DNA of 64,000 nt from Sandaracinus amylolyticus. Its GTDB lineage: Bacteria; Myxococcota_A; Polyangia; Polyangiales; Sandaracinaceae. Numbering within the stretch: the stretch's first letter is position 1; every line of letters begins with the position of its first letter. Position numbers and translations under genes: made by a program. This document shows, in pieces, positions 11,762 through 20,044 of this stretch. Under the pieces are notes generated by a model that saw only the letters and a program-made list of their open reading frames with translations, made no database searches and was not told where the DNA came from. Location: assembly GCF_000737325.1 (NCBI RefSeq), contig NZ_CP011125.1:2542001-2606000 (forward strand). The letters run 5' to 3'.

Positions 11762-12319
11762 ATGCTGCGGCGGTGGAGCGTGATGCTCGTGGGCGCGGCG
11801 GTCGCGGCGTGGGTCGCGGCCGCGGTCGCGATCGAAGCGCGCGGCGCGCGCGTCGCGCCCGAGGGCGCCTACGACGCGATCGTCGTGCTGGGGTGCCGCG
11901 TGAACGAAGACGGGCGCGCCTCGCGCGTGCTCGCGCGCCGCGCCCGTCGCGCGGCGTCGCTGTGGCTGGACGGGCGCGCGCCGCTCGTGGTGCTGACCGG
12001 GGGCGTCGGGTCGCATCCGCCGAGCGAAGCGCGCGCGGCCGCCGCGATCCTGCGCGAGCGCGGCGTGCCCGACGACGCGATGATCCTCGAGGAGCGCTCG
12101 ACGTCGACCGCGGAGAACGCGCGGTTCGCGCGCGCCCTCACCGACGCGCGCCGCGTGCTGATCGTCACCGACGGCTTCCACGCGACGCGCGCCGCGCTCG
12201 TCTTCGCGCGCGAGTTCGACGAGGTCGCGGTGTCGCCGGTCACCGCGGGGCCGTGGGTGCGCACCAAGGGCGCGCTGCGCGAGGTGCCGCTGCTCGTGCG
12301 CGACTGGGCACTGCGGTGA
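11762..12319 (+). CDS. YdcF/SanA-like DUF218 membrane protein
   Basis: 185 residues. A single N-terminal membrane helix (VMLVGAAVAAWVAAAVAI) is followed by the DUF218 fold: YDAIVVLGCRVNEDG, then LTGGVGSHPPSEA, then STSTAENARFA and LIVTDGFHATRA. Relatives such as SanA and ElyC affect envelope integrity and lipid-carrier recycling; the biochemical reaction is not established. The ATG at 11762 is preferred over an in-frame one at 11684 because it places the membrane helix at the N terminus. It is followed by a strong hairpin. Confidence 0.9.
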   Translation: MLRRWSVMLVGAAVAAWVAAAVAIEARGARVAPEGAYDAIVVLGCRVNEDGRASRVLARRARRAASLWLDGRAPLVVLTGGVGSHPPSEARAAAAILRERGVPDDAMILEERSTSTAENARFARALTDARRVLIVTDGFHATRAALVFAREFDEVAVSPVTAGPWVRTKGALREVPLLVRDWALR

Positions 12320-12346
12320 CGACGACGCTGTGCTGACGGACGTGAC

Positions 12347-12382
12347 GAGGCCGCCCGACCTCGCGCGAGGTGGGGCGGCCTC
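12347..12382. terminator. two-way hairpin between ydcF-like and yceI-like genes
   Basis: GAGGCCGCCC (12347-12356) pairs perfectly with GGGCGGCCTC (12373-12382), and the enclosed ACCTCGCGCGAGGT is itself a perfect palindrome. The element lies midway between two convergent genes, as expected for a bidirectional terminator; no T-run is present. Confidence 0.75.
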
Positions 12383-12403
12383 CGTCGTGGGGATCGTGGG
12401 CGA

Positions 12404-13075
12404 TCAGCTCGCGCTGCGCGGAGCGCGCACGTCGAAGCGGATCACGACCTCGTCGCGGATGAGGTCGTCGGGCATGCCCGGGTACACGATGCCGAAGTCG
12501 CGGCGGTTGATGGTGAACTCGCTCTGCGCGCGCACGCCCGTCGGCTCGACGGAGACGATCGCGGGGAACGAGACCGCGCGCGTCGTGCCGCGCATCGTGA
12601 GGTTGCCCGTGACGGTGTGGGTCGCGGGCTGACCGCCCACCTGGCCCTCGCCGCCGGCGCGCACCGCCGTCGACTCGAAGGTCGCGGTCGGGAACTGAGG
12701 CGCGTCGAAGAAGTCGGGCGTGAGCAGGTGCGTGGAGAGCTGCGCGGGCTCGATGCTGAGCGACGCCATCTGCACGGTGATGCGCACCGCGCTCGCGGTG
12801 ACGTCCGCCGGGTTCAGGTCGATCGTGCCGGCGAAGTCCGAGAACGACCCGTCGTGGGTCGCGGTGATCTTCGCGCCGGTGAAGCCGACCGACGACGACG
12901 CGCGATCGATCTGGAGGGTCTCGCGCGCGGCGGGCGCAGCGGCCGTGGGCTCGGCCGCGGGCGCGGCAGCGGCGGCGGGCTCGGCGACGGTGGCGGTCGA
13001 GACGCCTTCGGTGTGATCGCTGCCGCACGCGGCGAGCGCGAGAAGCGAAGCGAGGGCGAGCGCAGTGCGATTCAT
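12404..13075 (-). CDS. YceI-family lipoprotein
   Basis: 223 residues. The lipobox LAAC gives a lipidated cysteine 17, followed by an Ala/Pro-rich tether of about 35 residues and then a YceI lipocalin-like barrel (SSVGFTGAKITATHDGSFSD; LTPDFFDAPQFPTATFES; VTGNLTMRGTTRAVSFP; FTINRRDFGIVYPG). YceI barrels bind long isoprenoid or other hydrophobic molecules in the periplasm. Family members are often secreted free; here the barrel is tethered to a membrane. Length and motifs are complete. It stands alone, with convergent YdcF-like gene downstream. Confidence 0.95.
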   Translation of the reverse strand: MNRTALALASLLALAACGSDHTEGVSTATVAEPAAAAAPAAEPTAAAPAARETLQIDRASSSVGFTGAKITATHDGSFSDFAGTIDLNPADVTASAVRITVQMASLSIEPAQLSTHLLTPDFFDAPQFPTATFESTAVRAGGEGQVGGQPATHTVTGNLTMRGTTRAVSFPAIVSVEPTGVRAQSEFTINRRDFGIVYPGMPDDLIRDEVVIRFDVRAPRSAS

Positions 13076-13138
13076 GTCCAGCTCTCCTTGGTGCGCCGAC
13101 TCTGGGGCCCGGTGGGTCTCGACGGAAGTGATGGTTTT

Positions 13139-13175
13139 CGACGGGAACCATCGATGCGATCGATGGTTCCCGTCG
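13139..13175. terminator. 37-bp perfect hairpin downstream of the reductase pair
   Basis: CGACGGGAACCATCGAT and ATCGATGGTTCCCGTCG form a perfect 17-bp stem around GCG. It begins 6 bp after the minus-strand reductase stop at 13181, which fits termination of that operon. The bases after it on the minus strand are A-rich, not T-rich, so it is not a textbook intrinsic terminator. A diverged partial copy of the arm lies just beyond it, at about 13120-13140. Confidence 0.7.
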
Positions 13176-13180
13176 CGTGC

Positions 13181-14041
13181 TCAGGAAACCGGGCGGATCA
13201 CGTCGATCAGGCGCCCCAGATCGTCCGCGCCGTGGCCTGCGTCGACGCACGCGCGCATCCACCCCTGCATCGTGGTGAGGAGCGTGGTGTCGGTGCCGGA
13301 CTCGCGGCTCGCCTCGATCAGGTTGTCGAGCGCGAGGACCTGCATCGCGAGGCTCGAGCCGCCCTCGAACCGGCGGGTGTCGACCGACGTCGCGATCGCC
13401 GGCACGAGGCCGTTCATCGCGTGCAGCCACGGCACGAGGAGGCCCGCGAATTCCTCGGCCGCGACGCCGCCGTGGCGCGCCATCGCGATCGCCTGGAGCG
13501 CGCCCGCGAAGAGCCCGCACATCCCGGTGAGCAGCGCGAGATCGAGCAGCGCTGCGCGCCCGGGATCGTCGCCGACGAAGCGCGGCGCGCCGAAGCGCGC
13601 GAGCACGTCGCGATGCTGCTCGAACGCGGCGGCGTCGCCCGCGTAGAGCACGAGCGCGTGCGGCGCGCCGATCATCTCGGGTGTCGCCATGATCCCGCCG
13701 TCCACGTAGCGGACGTCGTGGTCGCTCGCCCAGCGCGCCATGCGACGCGCCTGCGCGGGCGTGCCGTTCGTGAGGTTGACGAGCGTCTTGCCGCGCAGGC
13801 GCGTCGCGAGCGGGTCGAGCACCGCGCGCGTCGCGTCGTCGTTCGAGAGGCAGACGACGACGAGATCCGCGTCACGGATCGCGTCGTCGGGCGTCGCGGC
13901 CCGCGTGGCGCCGAGCGCGTCCAGCGACGGAGCCTTGCCCGGGGTGCGGTTCCACACCGCGACCGACGCGCCGCCCTCGAGCTGCACGCGCGCGAGCTCG
14001 CTGCCCATCGCGCCGAGGCCCAGCATCGCGATGCGCGTCAT
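13181..14041 (-). CDS. imine-reductase-like NAD(P)-dependent oxidoreductase
   Basis: 286 residues of the beta-hydroxyacid dehydrogenase/6PGDH-related fold, with Rossmann loop GLGAMG at residues 8-13 and the NADPH-type WNRTPGK at 30-36. Where hydroxyisobutyrate dehydrogenases keep a catalytic lysine, this protein has D167 in [11 protein letters not shown]. That Asp, with [12 protein letters not shown] and [10 protein letters not shown], is typical of the imine reductase branch, which reduces cyclic imines. I infer an imine or similar C=N or ketone substrate; the natural one is unknown. It overlaps the SDR gene upstream by 4 bp (ATGA), so the two are co-translated and probably act in one pathway controlled by the divergent LysR gene. 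Confidence 0.88.
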   Translation of the reverse strand: MTRIAMLGLGAMGSELARVQLEGGASVAVWNRTPGKAPSLDALGATRAATPDDAIRDADLVVVCLSNDDATRAVLDPLATRLRGKTLVNLTNGTPAQARRMARWASDHDVRYVDGGIMATPEMIGAPHALVLYAGDAAAFEQHRDVLARFGAPRFVGDDPGRAALLDLALLTGMCGLFAGALQAIAMARHGGVAAEEFAGLLVPWLHAMNGLVPAIATSVDTRRFEGGSSLAMQVLALDNLIEASRESGTDTTLLTTMQGWMRACVDAGHGADDLGRLIDVIRPVS

Positions 14042-14823
14042 GCGCCCTCCTTCGCCGGCACGCCGAGGCGCTGGCCGAGGCCGCCGTCGATCGCGAGCTT
14101 CGCGCCGGTGGTGAACGTCGCGTCGAACGCGAGGAAGAGCACGGCGCGCGCGACCTCCTCCGGGCTCCCGTTGCGGCCCATCGGCGTGACCGAGTCGCCG
14201 AGCGCCGCGAACGCGGCGCGCTCCGCCGCGCCCAGGCCCGCGACGCCCTTCGTCGGCGTGTCGATGAACCCGGGAGACACGCAGTTGACGCGGACGCGGC
14301 GCGGCAGGAGCTCCGCCGCGAACGACGACGTGAACGACACGAGGGCGGCCTTCGTCGCGGAGTAGACGGCCATGCCGGGCTCACCGCCGGTGTCGGCGAC
14401 CGACGACGTCAATACGATCGCGCCTCCGTCGCGCACGATCGGCGCGATCGCCTGCACGGTGAAGAACGCCCCGCGGGTGTTGACGGCGAACTGCCGGTCG
14501 TACGACTCGGGCGTCACCTCGTGGACGGGGCCGAGCTCGGCGATGCCCGCGTTGACGAAGAGCAGATCGATCACGTCGAGCCGCGATCGGGCCTCGCGCG
14601 CGAGCGCGGCGACGTCGGAGAGGCTCGAGACGTCGGATCGGAGCGCGTGACCGCGCGCGCCGAGCCTCTCGGCGGCGGCGCGGACGTTCGCCTCGTTGTG
14701 GCCGGTGACCAGGACCTCTGCGCCGCCCGCGATCAACGCCTCTGCGGTGGCGAGCCCGATTCCGTGCGTTCCGCCGACGACGACTGCGCGCCGGCCCTTG
14801 TAGCGATGGATGCTGTCGACCAT
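14038..14823 (-). CDS. short-chain dehydrogenase/reductase
   Basis: 261 residues, complete classical SDR. The cofactor loop is GGTHGIG (about 17-23), followed by NAG in [10 protein letters not shown], serine in IVLTSSVAD, and YSATK as the catalytic Tyr-Lys pair. GG near the C terminus ([11 protein letters not shown]) is typical. The substrate is unknown. First gene of the two-gene operon with the imine-reductase-like enzyme, 80 bp from the divergent LysR gene. Confidence 0.94.
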   Translation of the reverse strand: MVDSIHRYKGRRAVVVGGTHGIGLATAEALIAGGAEVLVTGHNEANVRAAAERLGARGHALRSDVSSLSDVAALAREARSRLDVIDLLFVNAGIAELGPVHEVTPESYDRQFAVNTRGAFFTVQAIAPIVRDGGAIVLTSSVADTGGEPGMAVYSATKAALVSFTSSFAAELLPRRVRVNCVSPGFIDTPTKGVAGLGAAERAAFAALGDSVTPMGRNGSPEEVARAVLFLAFDATFTTGAKLAIDGGLGQRLGVPAKEGA

Positions 14824-14868
14824 CGTCGTGGTCTACGCGCGCCGACTCGGCTCGAACATGTCGCAGTC

Positions 14869-14885
14869 GTGGACGCATCGTTCAC
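14869..14885. promoter_or_regulatory. candidate operator in the LysR/SDR intergenic region
   Basis: GTGGACG-cat-CGTTCAC is a 7+7 bp dyad with one mismatched pair, lying 18 bp before the LysR start and 45 bp from the SDR start. Its place between a LysR gene and its divergent target operon is where such regulators bind, but it is short. Confidence 0.4.
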
Positions 14886-14903
14886 GCGCGTGGACTTCGC
14901 TGC

Positions 14904-15797
14904 ATGCTGAATCTCAACGACGTGCACCTCTTCGTCCAGGCCGTGGACCGCAATGGCTTCACAGCTGCAGCCCGCGCGCTGGGGATCCCGAAGTCGACGA
15001 TGAGCAAGCGGATCGCCGCGCTCGAAGAGGCGCTCGGCGTCACGCTGGTGCACCGGAATTCGCGGCGGTTCGCGCTGACCGACGTGGGGCGCGAATTCCA
15101 TCGACACGCATCCGCGATGATCGTCGAGGCCGAGGCCGCCGAGCGAGTCGTGAAAGGGCGCTTGGCGGAGCCGAGCGGACTGGTGCGAATCACGTGCTCG
15201 ATTCCGACCGCGCGGCGATGGATGGGTGAATTGTTGCCGGAGATCGCCAATCGATATCCCGCGCTCCGCGTGTCGCTGCACGCGACGGATCGATTCGTCG
15301 ATCTCGCGTACGAGGGATTCGATCTGGCGATTCGATCGCATTTCGGCGATCTGCCGGACTCCGATCTCGTGCAGCGGCGCGTCGCGGTGGATCCGTTCTG
15401 GATCGTCGCGTCTCCGGACTACCTCGCTCGACGGGGGACTCCGGCGCATCCGTCGGAGCTCGCGGCGCACGACGCGCTGCTGGTCGACCCGGCGCGCCCG
15501 CAGTGGCGGCTCGAGGGCCCGCGCGGCGCGACGCTCGAGGTGCGCCCGGTCGCGCGGATGTTCGCCGACGATTCCCTGGTGCTCTCTCGCGCGGCGGCCG
15601 GCGGTCTGGGGATCACCGTGCTGCCGAGCCAGCTGTGCCGCGCCGAGATCGAGTCGGGCACGCTGATGCGCGTGCTCCCGGCGTGGACCGCGGGGAAGGT
15701 GACGACGACGATCCTGACGCCGAGCCGCCGCGCAATGCTGCCCGCCGTGCGCGCGGTCTCGGACTTCCTGGCGACGCGCATGGCAGAGCGCGCCTGA
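14904..15797 (+). CDS. LysR-family transcriptional regulator
   Basis: 297 residues. The N-terminal winged helix-turn-helix (GFTAAARALGIPKSTMSKRI) is followed by the periplasmic-binding-protein-like effector domain; FDLAIRSHFGDLPDSDLV and GLGITVLPSQL are typical of the CrgA/YafC-type subgroup. It is divergent from the SDR/imine-reductase pair with 80 bp between start codons, the standard layout for a LysR protein that controls that operon and itself. Effector unknown. Its third codon positions are slightly less GC-biased in the first 400 bp than those of the neighbours. Confidence 0.95.
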   Translation: MLNLNDVHLFVQAVDRNGFTAAARALGIPKSTMSKRIAALEEALGVTLVHRNSRRFALTDVGREFHRHASAMIVEAEAAERVVKGRLAEPSGLVRITCSIPTARRWMGELLPEIANRYPALRVSLHATDRFVDLAYEGFDLAIRSHFGDLPDSDLVQRRVAVDPFWIVASPDYLARRGTPAHPSELAAHDALLVDPARPQWRLEGPRGATLEVRPVARMFADDSLVLSRAAAGGLGITVLPSQLCRAEIESGTLMRVLPAWTAGKVTTTILTPSRRAMLPAVRAVSDFLATRMAERA

Positions 15798-15806
15798 CGC
15801 GCGCGA

Positions 15807-18071
15807 TCAGGTGCGCAGCAGCGTGAGGTGCGGCGCCGGGGCGAGCGCGGCGAGGTGGCCGCTCTCCTCCGCGACGAACACCCAGCCGCGCTCGTCGACG
15901 TGCATCACGTCGGGCACGAGATCGCAGGGCAGGGCGCCGCCGATCGAGCTGCCGTCCGCGGTGCGCAGCACGTGCACGGTCGCCGCGGGGACGAACAGCG
16001 CGCCGCCGCGCAGCACCGGGTCGAGCCGGCGCGGCACGTCGTCGCTGACGGGGTGCGCGAGGTTGCGCGACCAGAGCGCCTCGCCCGTCGCGAGATCGAG
16101 CGCGTGCACGCTGCCGCGAGGCGTGTTGATCACGAGCGCGCGATCGAGCGCGAGCGCCGCGCCGCCGATGCCGAGGCCGGGATCGGGGCTCGACCAGCGC
16201 AGCGCGCCGGTCCCGGGATCGAACGCGACGAGCGAGCCGCGACGGCCGCCGCCGACCGCGACCACGGCGAGCGATCCCGCGGCGATCGGTGCGCTGACGC
16301 AGGGCCCGCCGAGCGCGCGGCGGAAGCGCTCGCGGCCGCTGTAGAGATCGAGACCGACGATCTCGCCCTCGCCGCGGCCGGGCTCGCCGGTCACCGCGAT
16401 CACGGTCTCGCCGCAGACCAGCGGGCGCAGACAGAAGCGCGTGCTCGCCGTGTGCCGCCACGCGACCTCGCCGTTGACCGCGTCGATCGCGTGGACCGCT
16501 CCGTCGCCCGCGACGACCAGCAAGAGACGGCCGCTGCGCACCACCTGGAAGTCGCCCGCGCCGCGTCCCGAGAAGCGCCAGCGCAGCTCGCCGGTGCGCA
16601 GATCGACCGCGGCCAGGCGATCGCGTCCTTCGGCGATCACCGCGGTCGGCGGGATCGGACCGCCGGAGACGACGAGCCCGGCGGGCGGGCCGCCGAGGCG
16701 CGGCGCGAGCTTCGTGCGCAGCAGCGCCTCGCCGCTGCCCACGTCGCGCAGCTCGACGAGCCCGTCGAGCCCGAGCCGCACCAGCGCGGTCCCCGCGAGC
16801 ATCGCGAGCGCGCCTGCGCCCTCGCGCTGCCAGATCACCTGACCGTCGTCGCGATGGAGCGCGAGCACGCGGCGCGGCGTCGCGACCACGAGGCGATCGC
16901 CGCAGAGGAACGTCGTCGCCGCGTCGAGCCCGTCGATCGCGGCGCTCCAGCGAGGCGTGAAGCGCAGGTGCCCCGGGCTCGTGGTGCTCGCGACCGTGCG
17001 CGGCGCGTCGGGCGGCGACGACGCGCGCAGGCGATCGGGATCGCCGTTGACGAAGCCCTCGGTGCGCGAGCGCGCGCGGACGGTGCGGCGCAGGCGGCGC
17101 ACCTCGTCGCGGAGCGCGGTGATGCGGAGGTTGCGCGTCTGCGCGCGATCGACGCCGACGAGCGCGCGCACGAGGTCCGATGCGATGCGCAGGATCGGCA
17201 GGGTCGCGCCGGGGAGATCGAGCGCGGGGATCGTCACCACGCCGTCCTCGTCGCTGCCGAGCGTGAGCGCGATCTCGCCGTCCTTGTCGCGGCGCAGGCC
17301 GATCACGAACCCGCCCGAGCGCAGGCGCACGTTCATCGTGCGCTCGTTCTCCGCGGCCTCGATCAGCGCGCGCACCGCGCTCACCATCCGCTGCACCGCG
17401 AGCATGATCGGGCCGCGCGCGAGCGGGATGCGACGGCCGCGCACCCACGCCCAGAGCGCGCCGCCGAAGAGCATCGCGTGCACGTCGGCGTGCGCGACCA
17501 CGTCGCGCGGGCTCTCGGGCGACGCGAAGATCGCCGCCTCGAACCCGAACGAGAGCGGCTGCTTCTCGCCGGGATCCTCGAGCGCGCCGCCCATGCGGCG
17601 GGTCGCGCAGAGGCCGCTGTCGGCGTCGGCGGCGATCACGACCTCGGTCGCGCGCTGCACGAGCCGCGCGCCGAGCTCGCGGGTCCACGGATCGTCCTCG
17701 CCATCGAGCCGCGCCGCGAGCGCGCTGCTCGTCGCCTCGAGGAGCGCGCGCAGCGGCACGCGTCGATCGAGCACCACCACGTCGGGCGTCGAGTCCGTGT
17801 GGTAGTAGGACACGAGCACGTTCGCGCCGCGCCGCAGGATCGCCCACTCCGCGGGGTGCGCGGTGATCGGCAGCAGCGACTTGCGCCGCGTGCCCTCGGC
17901 CATCGCGAGCAGCGCGCCGAGCAGGTCGCCGAGCGCCGGGAGCTCGGTGAGCGGAGCGTCGCCCGTCGCCGCGGCGCCGAGCAGGAGCGTCAGGAGCGAG
18001 CCCTCGGTGGCGAGGGGAAGAGCCTTCTCGTCGTCGTGACGCGGCCGCGGGTGGAGCTGGATCACCGTCAT
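15807..18071 (-). CDS. beta-propeller (PQQ-like) protein with N-terminal unknown domain
   Basis: 754 residues from the ATG at 18071. The first about 370 residues are an unknown alpha/beta region with no signal peptide. The C-terminal half is a PQQ-type propeller; blades such as VLALHRDDGQVIWQREG, LAAVDLRTGELRWRF, VHAIDAVNGEVAWRHT and VHALDLATGEALWSRN carry the repeated Gly-x-x-x-Trp. No cysteine pair or cofactor residues typical of quinoprotein dehydrogenases are seen, so this is probably a non-enzymatic propeller, possibly a sensor or scaffold. Absence of a signal peptide suggests a cytoplasmic location. It converges on the LysR gene with only 9 bp between the stop codons. Confidence 0.87.
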   Translation of the reverse strand: MTVIQLHPRPRHDDEKALPLATEGSLLTLLLGAAATGDAPLTELPALGDLLGALLAMAEGTRRKSLLPITAHPAEWAILRRGANVLVSYYHTDSTPDVVVLDRRVPLRALLEATSSALAARLDGEDDPWTRELGARLVQRATEVVIAADADSGLCATRRMGGALEDPGEKQPLSFGFEAAIFASPESPRDVVAHADVHAMLFGGALWAWVRGRRIPLARGPIMLAVQRMVSAVRALIEAAENERTMNVRLRSGGFVIGLRRDKDGEIALTLGSDEDGVVTIPALDLPGATLPILRIASDLVRALVGVDRAQTRNLRITALRDEVRRLRRTVRARSRTEGFVNGDPDRLRASSPPDAPRTVASTTSPGHLRFTPRWSAAIDGLDAATTFLCGDRLVVATPRRVLALHRDDGQVIWQREGAGALAMLAGTALVRLGLDGLVELRDVGSGEALLRTKLAPRLGGPPAGLVVSGGPIPPTAVIAEGRDRLAAVDLRTGELRWRFSGRGAGDFQVVRSGRLLLVVAGDGAVHAIDAVNGEVAWRHTASTRFCLRPLVCGETVIAVTGEPGRGEGEIVGLDLYSGRERFRRALGGPCVSAPIAAGSLAVVAVGGGRRGSLVAFDPGTGALRWSSPDPGLGIGGAALALDRALVINTPRGSVHALDLATGEALWSRNLAHPVSDDVPRRLDPVLRGGALFVPAATVHVLRTADGSSIGGALPCDLVPDVMHVDERGWVFVAEESGHLAALAPAPHLTLLRT

Positions 18072-18224
18072 CCGTGCATCGCCTCGTGCGCTCTCGGTGC
18101 GTCGCTCGTGCTGATCGACGACCCGTGCGAATCGTAGGTAGGCGCACGTACGCAGATCCATTTTTCGCGCGTTTTCGTCGCTTGTTTGACGGCGCGCGCG
18201 AGATCGGGATCCGTGCGCGATCCG

Positions 18225-18662
18225 ATGTCGATCGCGCGCGCAGAAGAGAAGGACGCGTTCGTCGTCGCGGTCGTCGCGGTGATCGTGCGCGACGATCCCG
18301 ACGGCGCGCGGCGCGTGCTCGCGATGCGACGCGCGGCCACGAAGGACGCGGGCGCGGGCATCTGGGAGACGTGCTCGGGGCGGCTCGAGGCGGACGAGCA
18401 GCCGATCGACGCGGTGACGCGCGAGGTGCGCGAAGAGACCGGCCTCGAGGTGCGCGTCGATGCGACGCCGATCGACGCGTATGCGATGCGACGCCGCGAG
18501 CGACCGATGGCGCTGATCGTCTACCGCGCGGCGTGGATCGCGGGCGAGGTGCGGCGCTCGGACGAGCACGACGCGCACGCGTGGTGGACGCTCGCCGAGG
18601 TCGAAGCGAGCCCGATGCCGACGCGCCTGGTCGAAGCGGTGAAGCGCGCGCTCGCGCGCTGA
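18225..18662 (+). CDS. Nudix hydrolase
   Basis: 145 residues from the ATG at 18225. The Nudix box is complete: G at the start of GRLEADE, five residues on a glutamate, then REVREETGL, giving GX5EX7REUXEEXGU. This motif holds the metal for cleaving nucleoside diphosphates linked to another group. The N-terminal strands (DAFVVAVVAVIV) and late tryptophans in HAWWTL are usual. The exact substrate cannot be told. An in-frame start 13 codons upstream (18186) is possible. Divergent from the propeller gene. Confidence 0.92.
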   Translation: MSIARAEEKDAFVVAVVAVIVRDDPDGARRVLAMRRAATKDAGAGIWETCSGRLEADEQPIDAVTREVREETGLEVRVDATPIDAYAMRRRERPMALIVYRAAWIAGEVRRSDEHDAHAWWTLAEVEASPMPTRLVEAVKRALAR

Positions 18663-18663
18663 C

Positions 18664-18861
18664 TCAGCCGACCTCGAAGCCGGCGTCCTGGATCGCGGCG
18701 ACGAGCGCGTCGCGTCGCACGTGCTCCTCGCACTCGACGGTCGCCTTGCCGATCTCGACGTCGTAGCGGCGCACACCGTCGACGAGGCGCAGCGCGTCCT
18801 CGACGGCCTTCACGCAGTGCCCGCAGCTCATGCCCTGCACCTGGAGGTCGACCTTCTTCAT
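18664..18861 (-). CDS. heavy-metal-associated (HMA) copper-chaperone-like protein
   Basis: 65 residues, the normal size of a free-standing CopZ/Atx1-type domain. The metal-binding loop is MSCGHC (about residues 11-16) after the first strand KKVDLQVQG. The rest follows the ferredoxin-like order, with AVEDALRLVDGV as helix one. It probably carries Cu(I) in the cytoplasm. No P-type ATPase is nearby in this window, so its partner must lie elsewhere. Its upstream neighbour is the glycosyltransferase, which stops 11 bp before its ATG. Confidence 0.93.
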   Translation of the reverse strand: MKKVDLQVQGMSCGHCVKAVEDALRLVDGVRRYDVEIGKATVECEEHVRRDALVAAIQDAGFEVG

Positions 18862-18871
18862 GCCCGAGCGT

Positions 18872-20044
18872 CTAGTGCTCGGAGAGCACGCCGTCGAGCA
18901 CCGCGAGGAAGCGCGACGCGGAGAGCTCGCGCGCGACGAAGCGCGGTCCCGCAGTGGCGAGCTGCGCGCGCAGCTCGCGATCGTCGAGCGCACGATCGAT
19001 CGCATCGGCGAGCTGGGGCGACGCGAGGACCACGTCGTCGAGCGCGAGGCCGGCGGTCGCGCGCGGCACGCACACGGCCGGCACCCCGCGCGCGAGCGCG
19101 TCGATGAGCTTGATCGGCAGCCCGCCTTCGGACTCGCGCGGGACCACGACGAGATCCGCTGCCGCGTGGAGCGCGCGTCGCTGCGCTTCGCTTCCGTCGA
19201 GCGCGACGACGCGTCCCGGCGCGTCGCGCGTGTCGCTCGCGGTCGCGACGACGAGCTGCAGCGCAGGGCGCCGCGCACGAAGCGCGGCGAACGCCGACCA
19301 CAACGCATCGAGGCCCTGATAACGATCGAGGTTGCCCGCGTAGAGCAGCACCTCGTCGTGCGCCGCGAGGCCGAGCGCGGCCCGCGCCGCGACGCGCTCG
19401 TCGGGCGTGATCGGCGCGGCGAGCGCCCACGGGATCGGGAGCCAGCGCACCTCGCGATCGGCGAGCGTCGAGAGGGTACGCGCGAGCACCGGAGACACCG
19501 CGAGCGCGGCGTCGGCGCGGCGCACCAGCGCGCGATCGAGCGCGTCTCCCGCGCGCATGGCAATCCCTCCCCAGCGCGCCGCGAAGTACGTCGGGAGCTC
19601 GGGGCCGAGCGCGGTGTGCGCGACGAAGACCACTCTCGGCGCGCGCGCCATCAGCGCCGCGCCCGCGGCTTCGACGTGGTGCGCGACGACGATCTCCGGT
19701 CGCGCCTGCGCGATCGCGCGAGCGAGCGCGACGTCCTGCGCGATCTTGGCGAGCGACGGGCCCGAGCGCAGCGAGCGATCGCCGTACGCGCGTCGCAACC
19801 GCAGGTGCGTGAAGCGCGGCGGCTCGCTCTCCGCGGCGCCGTGCGCGTAGGTCAGGAGGCGCGCGTCGCGATCGGCATCGGCGAGCGCGCGCATCATCGC
19901 GGCGATCGCGGCCTGCGTGCCCTGGGGCGAAGGGAAGGGCAGCGCGGCGACGTGCAGCACGTCGGCCGAGACGTGTTGCTCAATCGACACGCGGCGCTCA
20001 GTCGACACGCGGCGCTCAGTCGACACGCGGCGCTCAGTCGACAT
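18872..20044 (-). CDS. glycosyltransferase, family 4-like
   Basis: 390 residues of GT-B fold. The N-terminal Rossmann starts at VLHVAALPFPSPQGTQAAIAA; the C-terminal one has VLLYAGNLDRYQGLDALW and the donor-binding PRESEGGLPIKLIDALARG, close to the EX7E motif. It would move a sugar from a nucleotide donor to a lipid or glycan acceptor. The ATG at 20044 lies 11 bp inside the upstream phosphodiesterase gene. The first 20 residues are three exact copies of STERRV encoded by a perfect 18-bp repeat, plus a degenerate SIEQHV, placed just before the conserved fold. The start may therefore be variable; a GTG inside the degenerate copy is an alternative. Confidence 0.9.
   Translation of the reverse strand: MSTERRVSTERRVSTERRVSIEQHVSADVLHVAALPFPSPQGTQAAIAAMMRALADADRDARLLTYAHGAAESEPPRFTHLRLRRAYGDRSLRSGPSLAKIAQDVALARAIAQARPEIVVAHHVEAAGAALMARAPRVVFVAHTALGPELPTYFAARWGGIAMRAGDALDRALVRRADAALAVSPVLARTLSTLADREVRWLPIPWALAAPITPDERVAARAALGLAAHDEVLLYAGNLDRYQGLDALWSAFAALRARRPALQLVVATASDTRDAPGRVVALDGSEAQRRALHAAADLVVVPRESEGGLPIKLIDALARGVPAVCVPRATAGLALDDVVLASPQLADAIDRALDDRELRAQLATAGPRFVARELSASRFLAVLDGVLSEH
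19984..20043. repeat. 18-bp minisatellite at a gene junction
   Basis: Three perfect copies of TCGACACGCGGCGCTCAG (19984-20037) followed by the first bases of a fourth. The array covers the stop codon of the upstream phosphodiesterase gene (TGA on the minus strand at 20036-20034) and the start codon of the glycosyltransferase. Because 18 is a multiple of 3, copy-number change would lengthen or shorten the glycosyltransferase N terminus without a frameshift. Confidence 0.9.
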
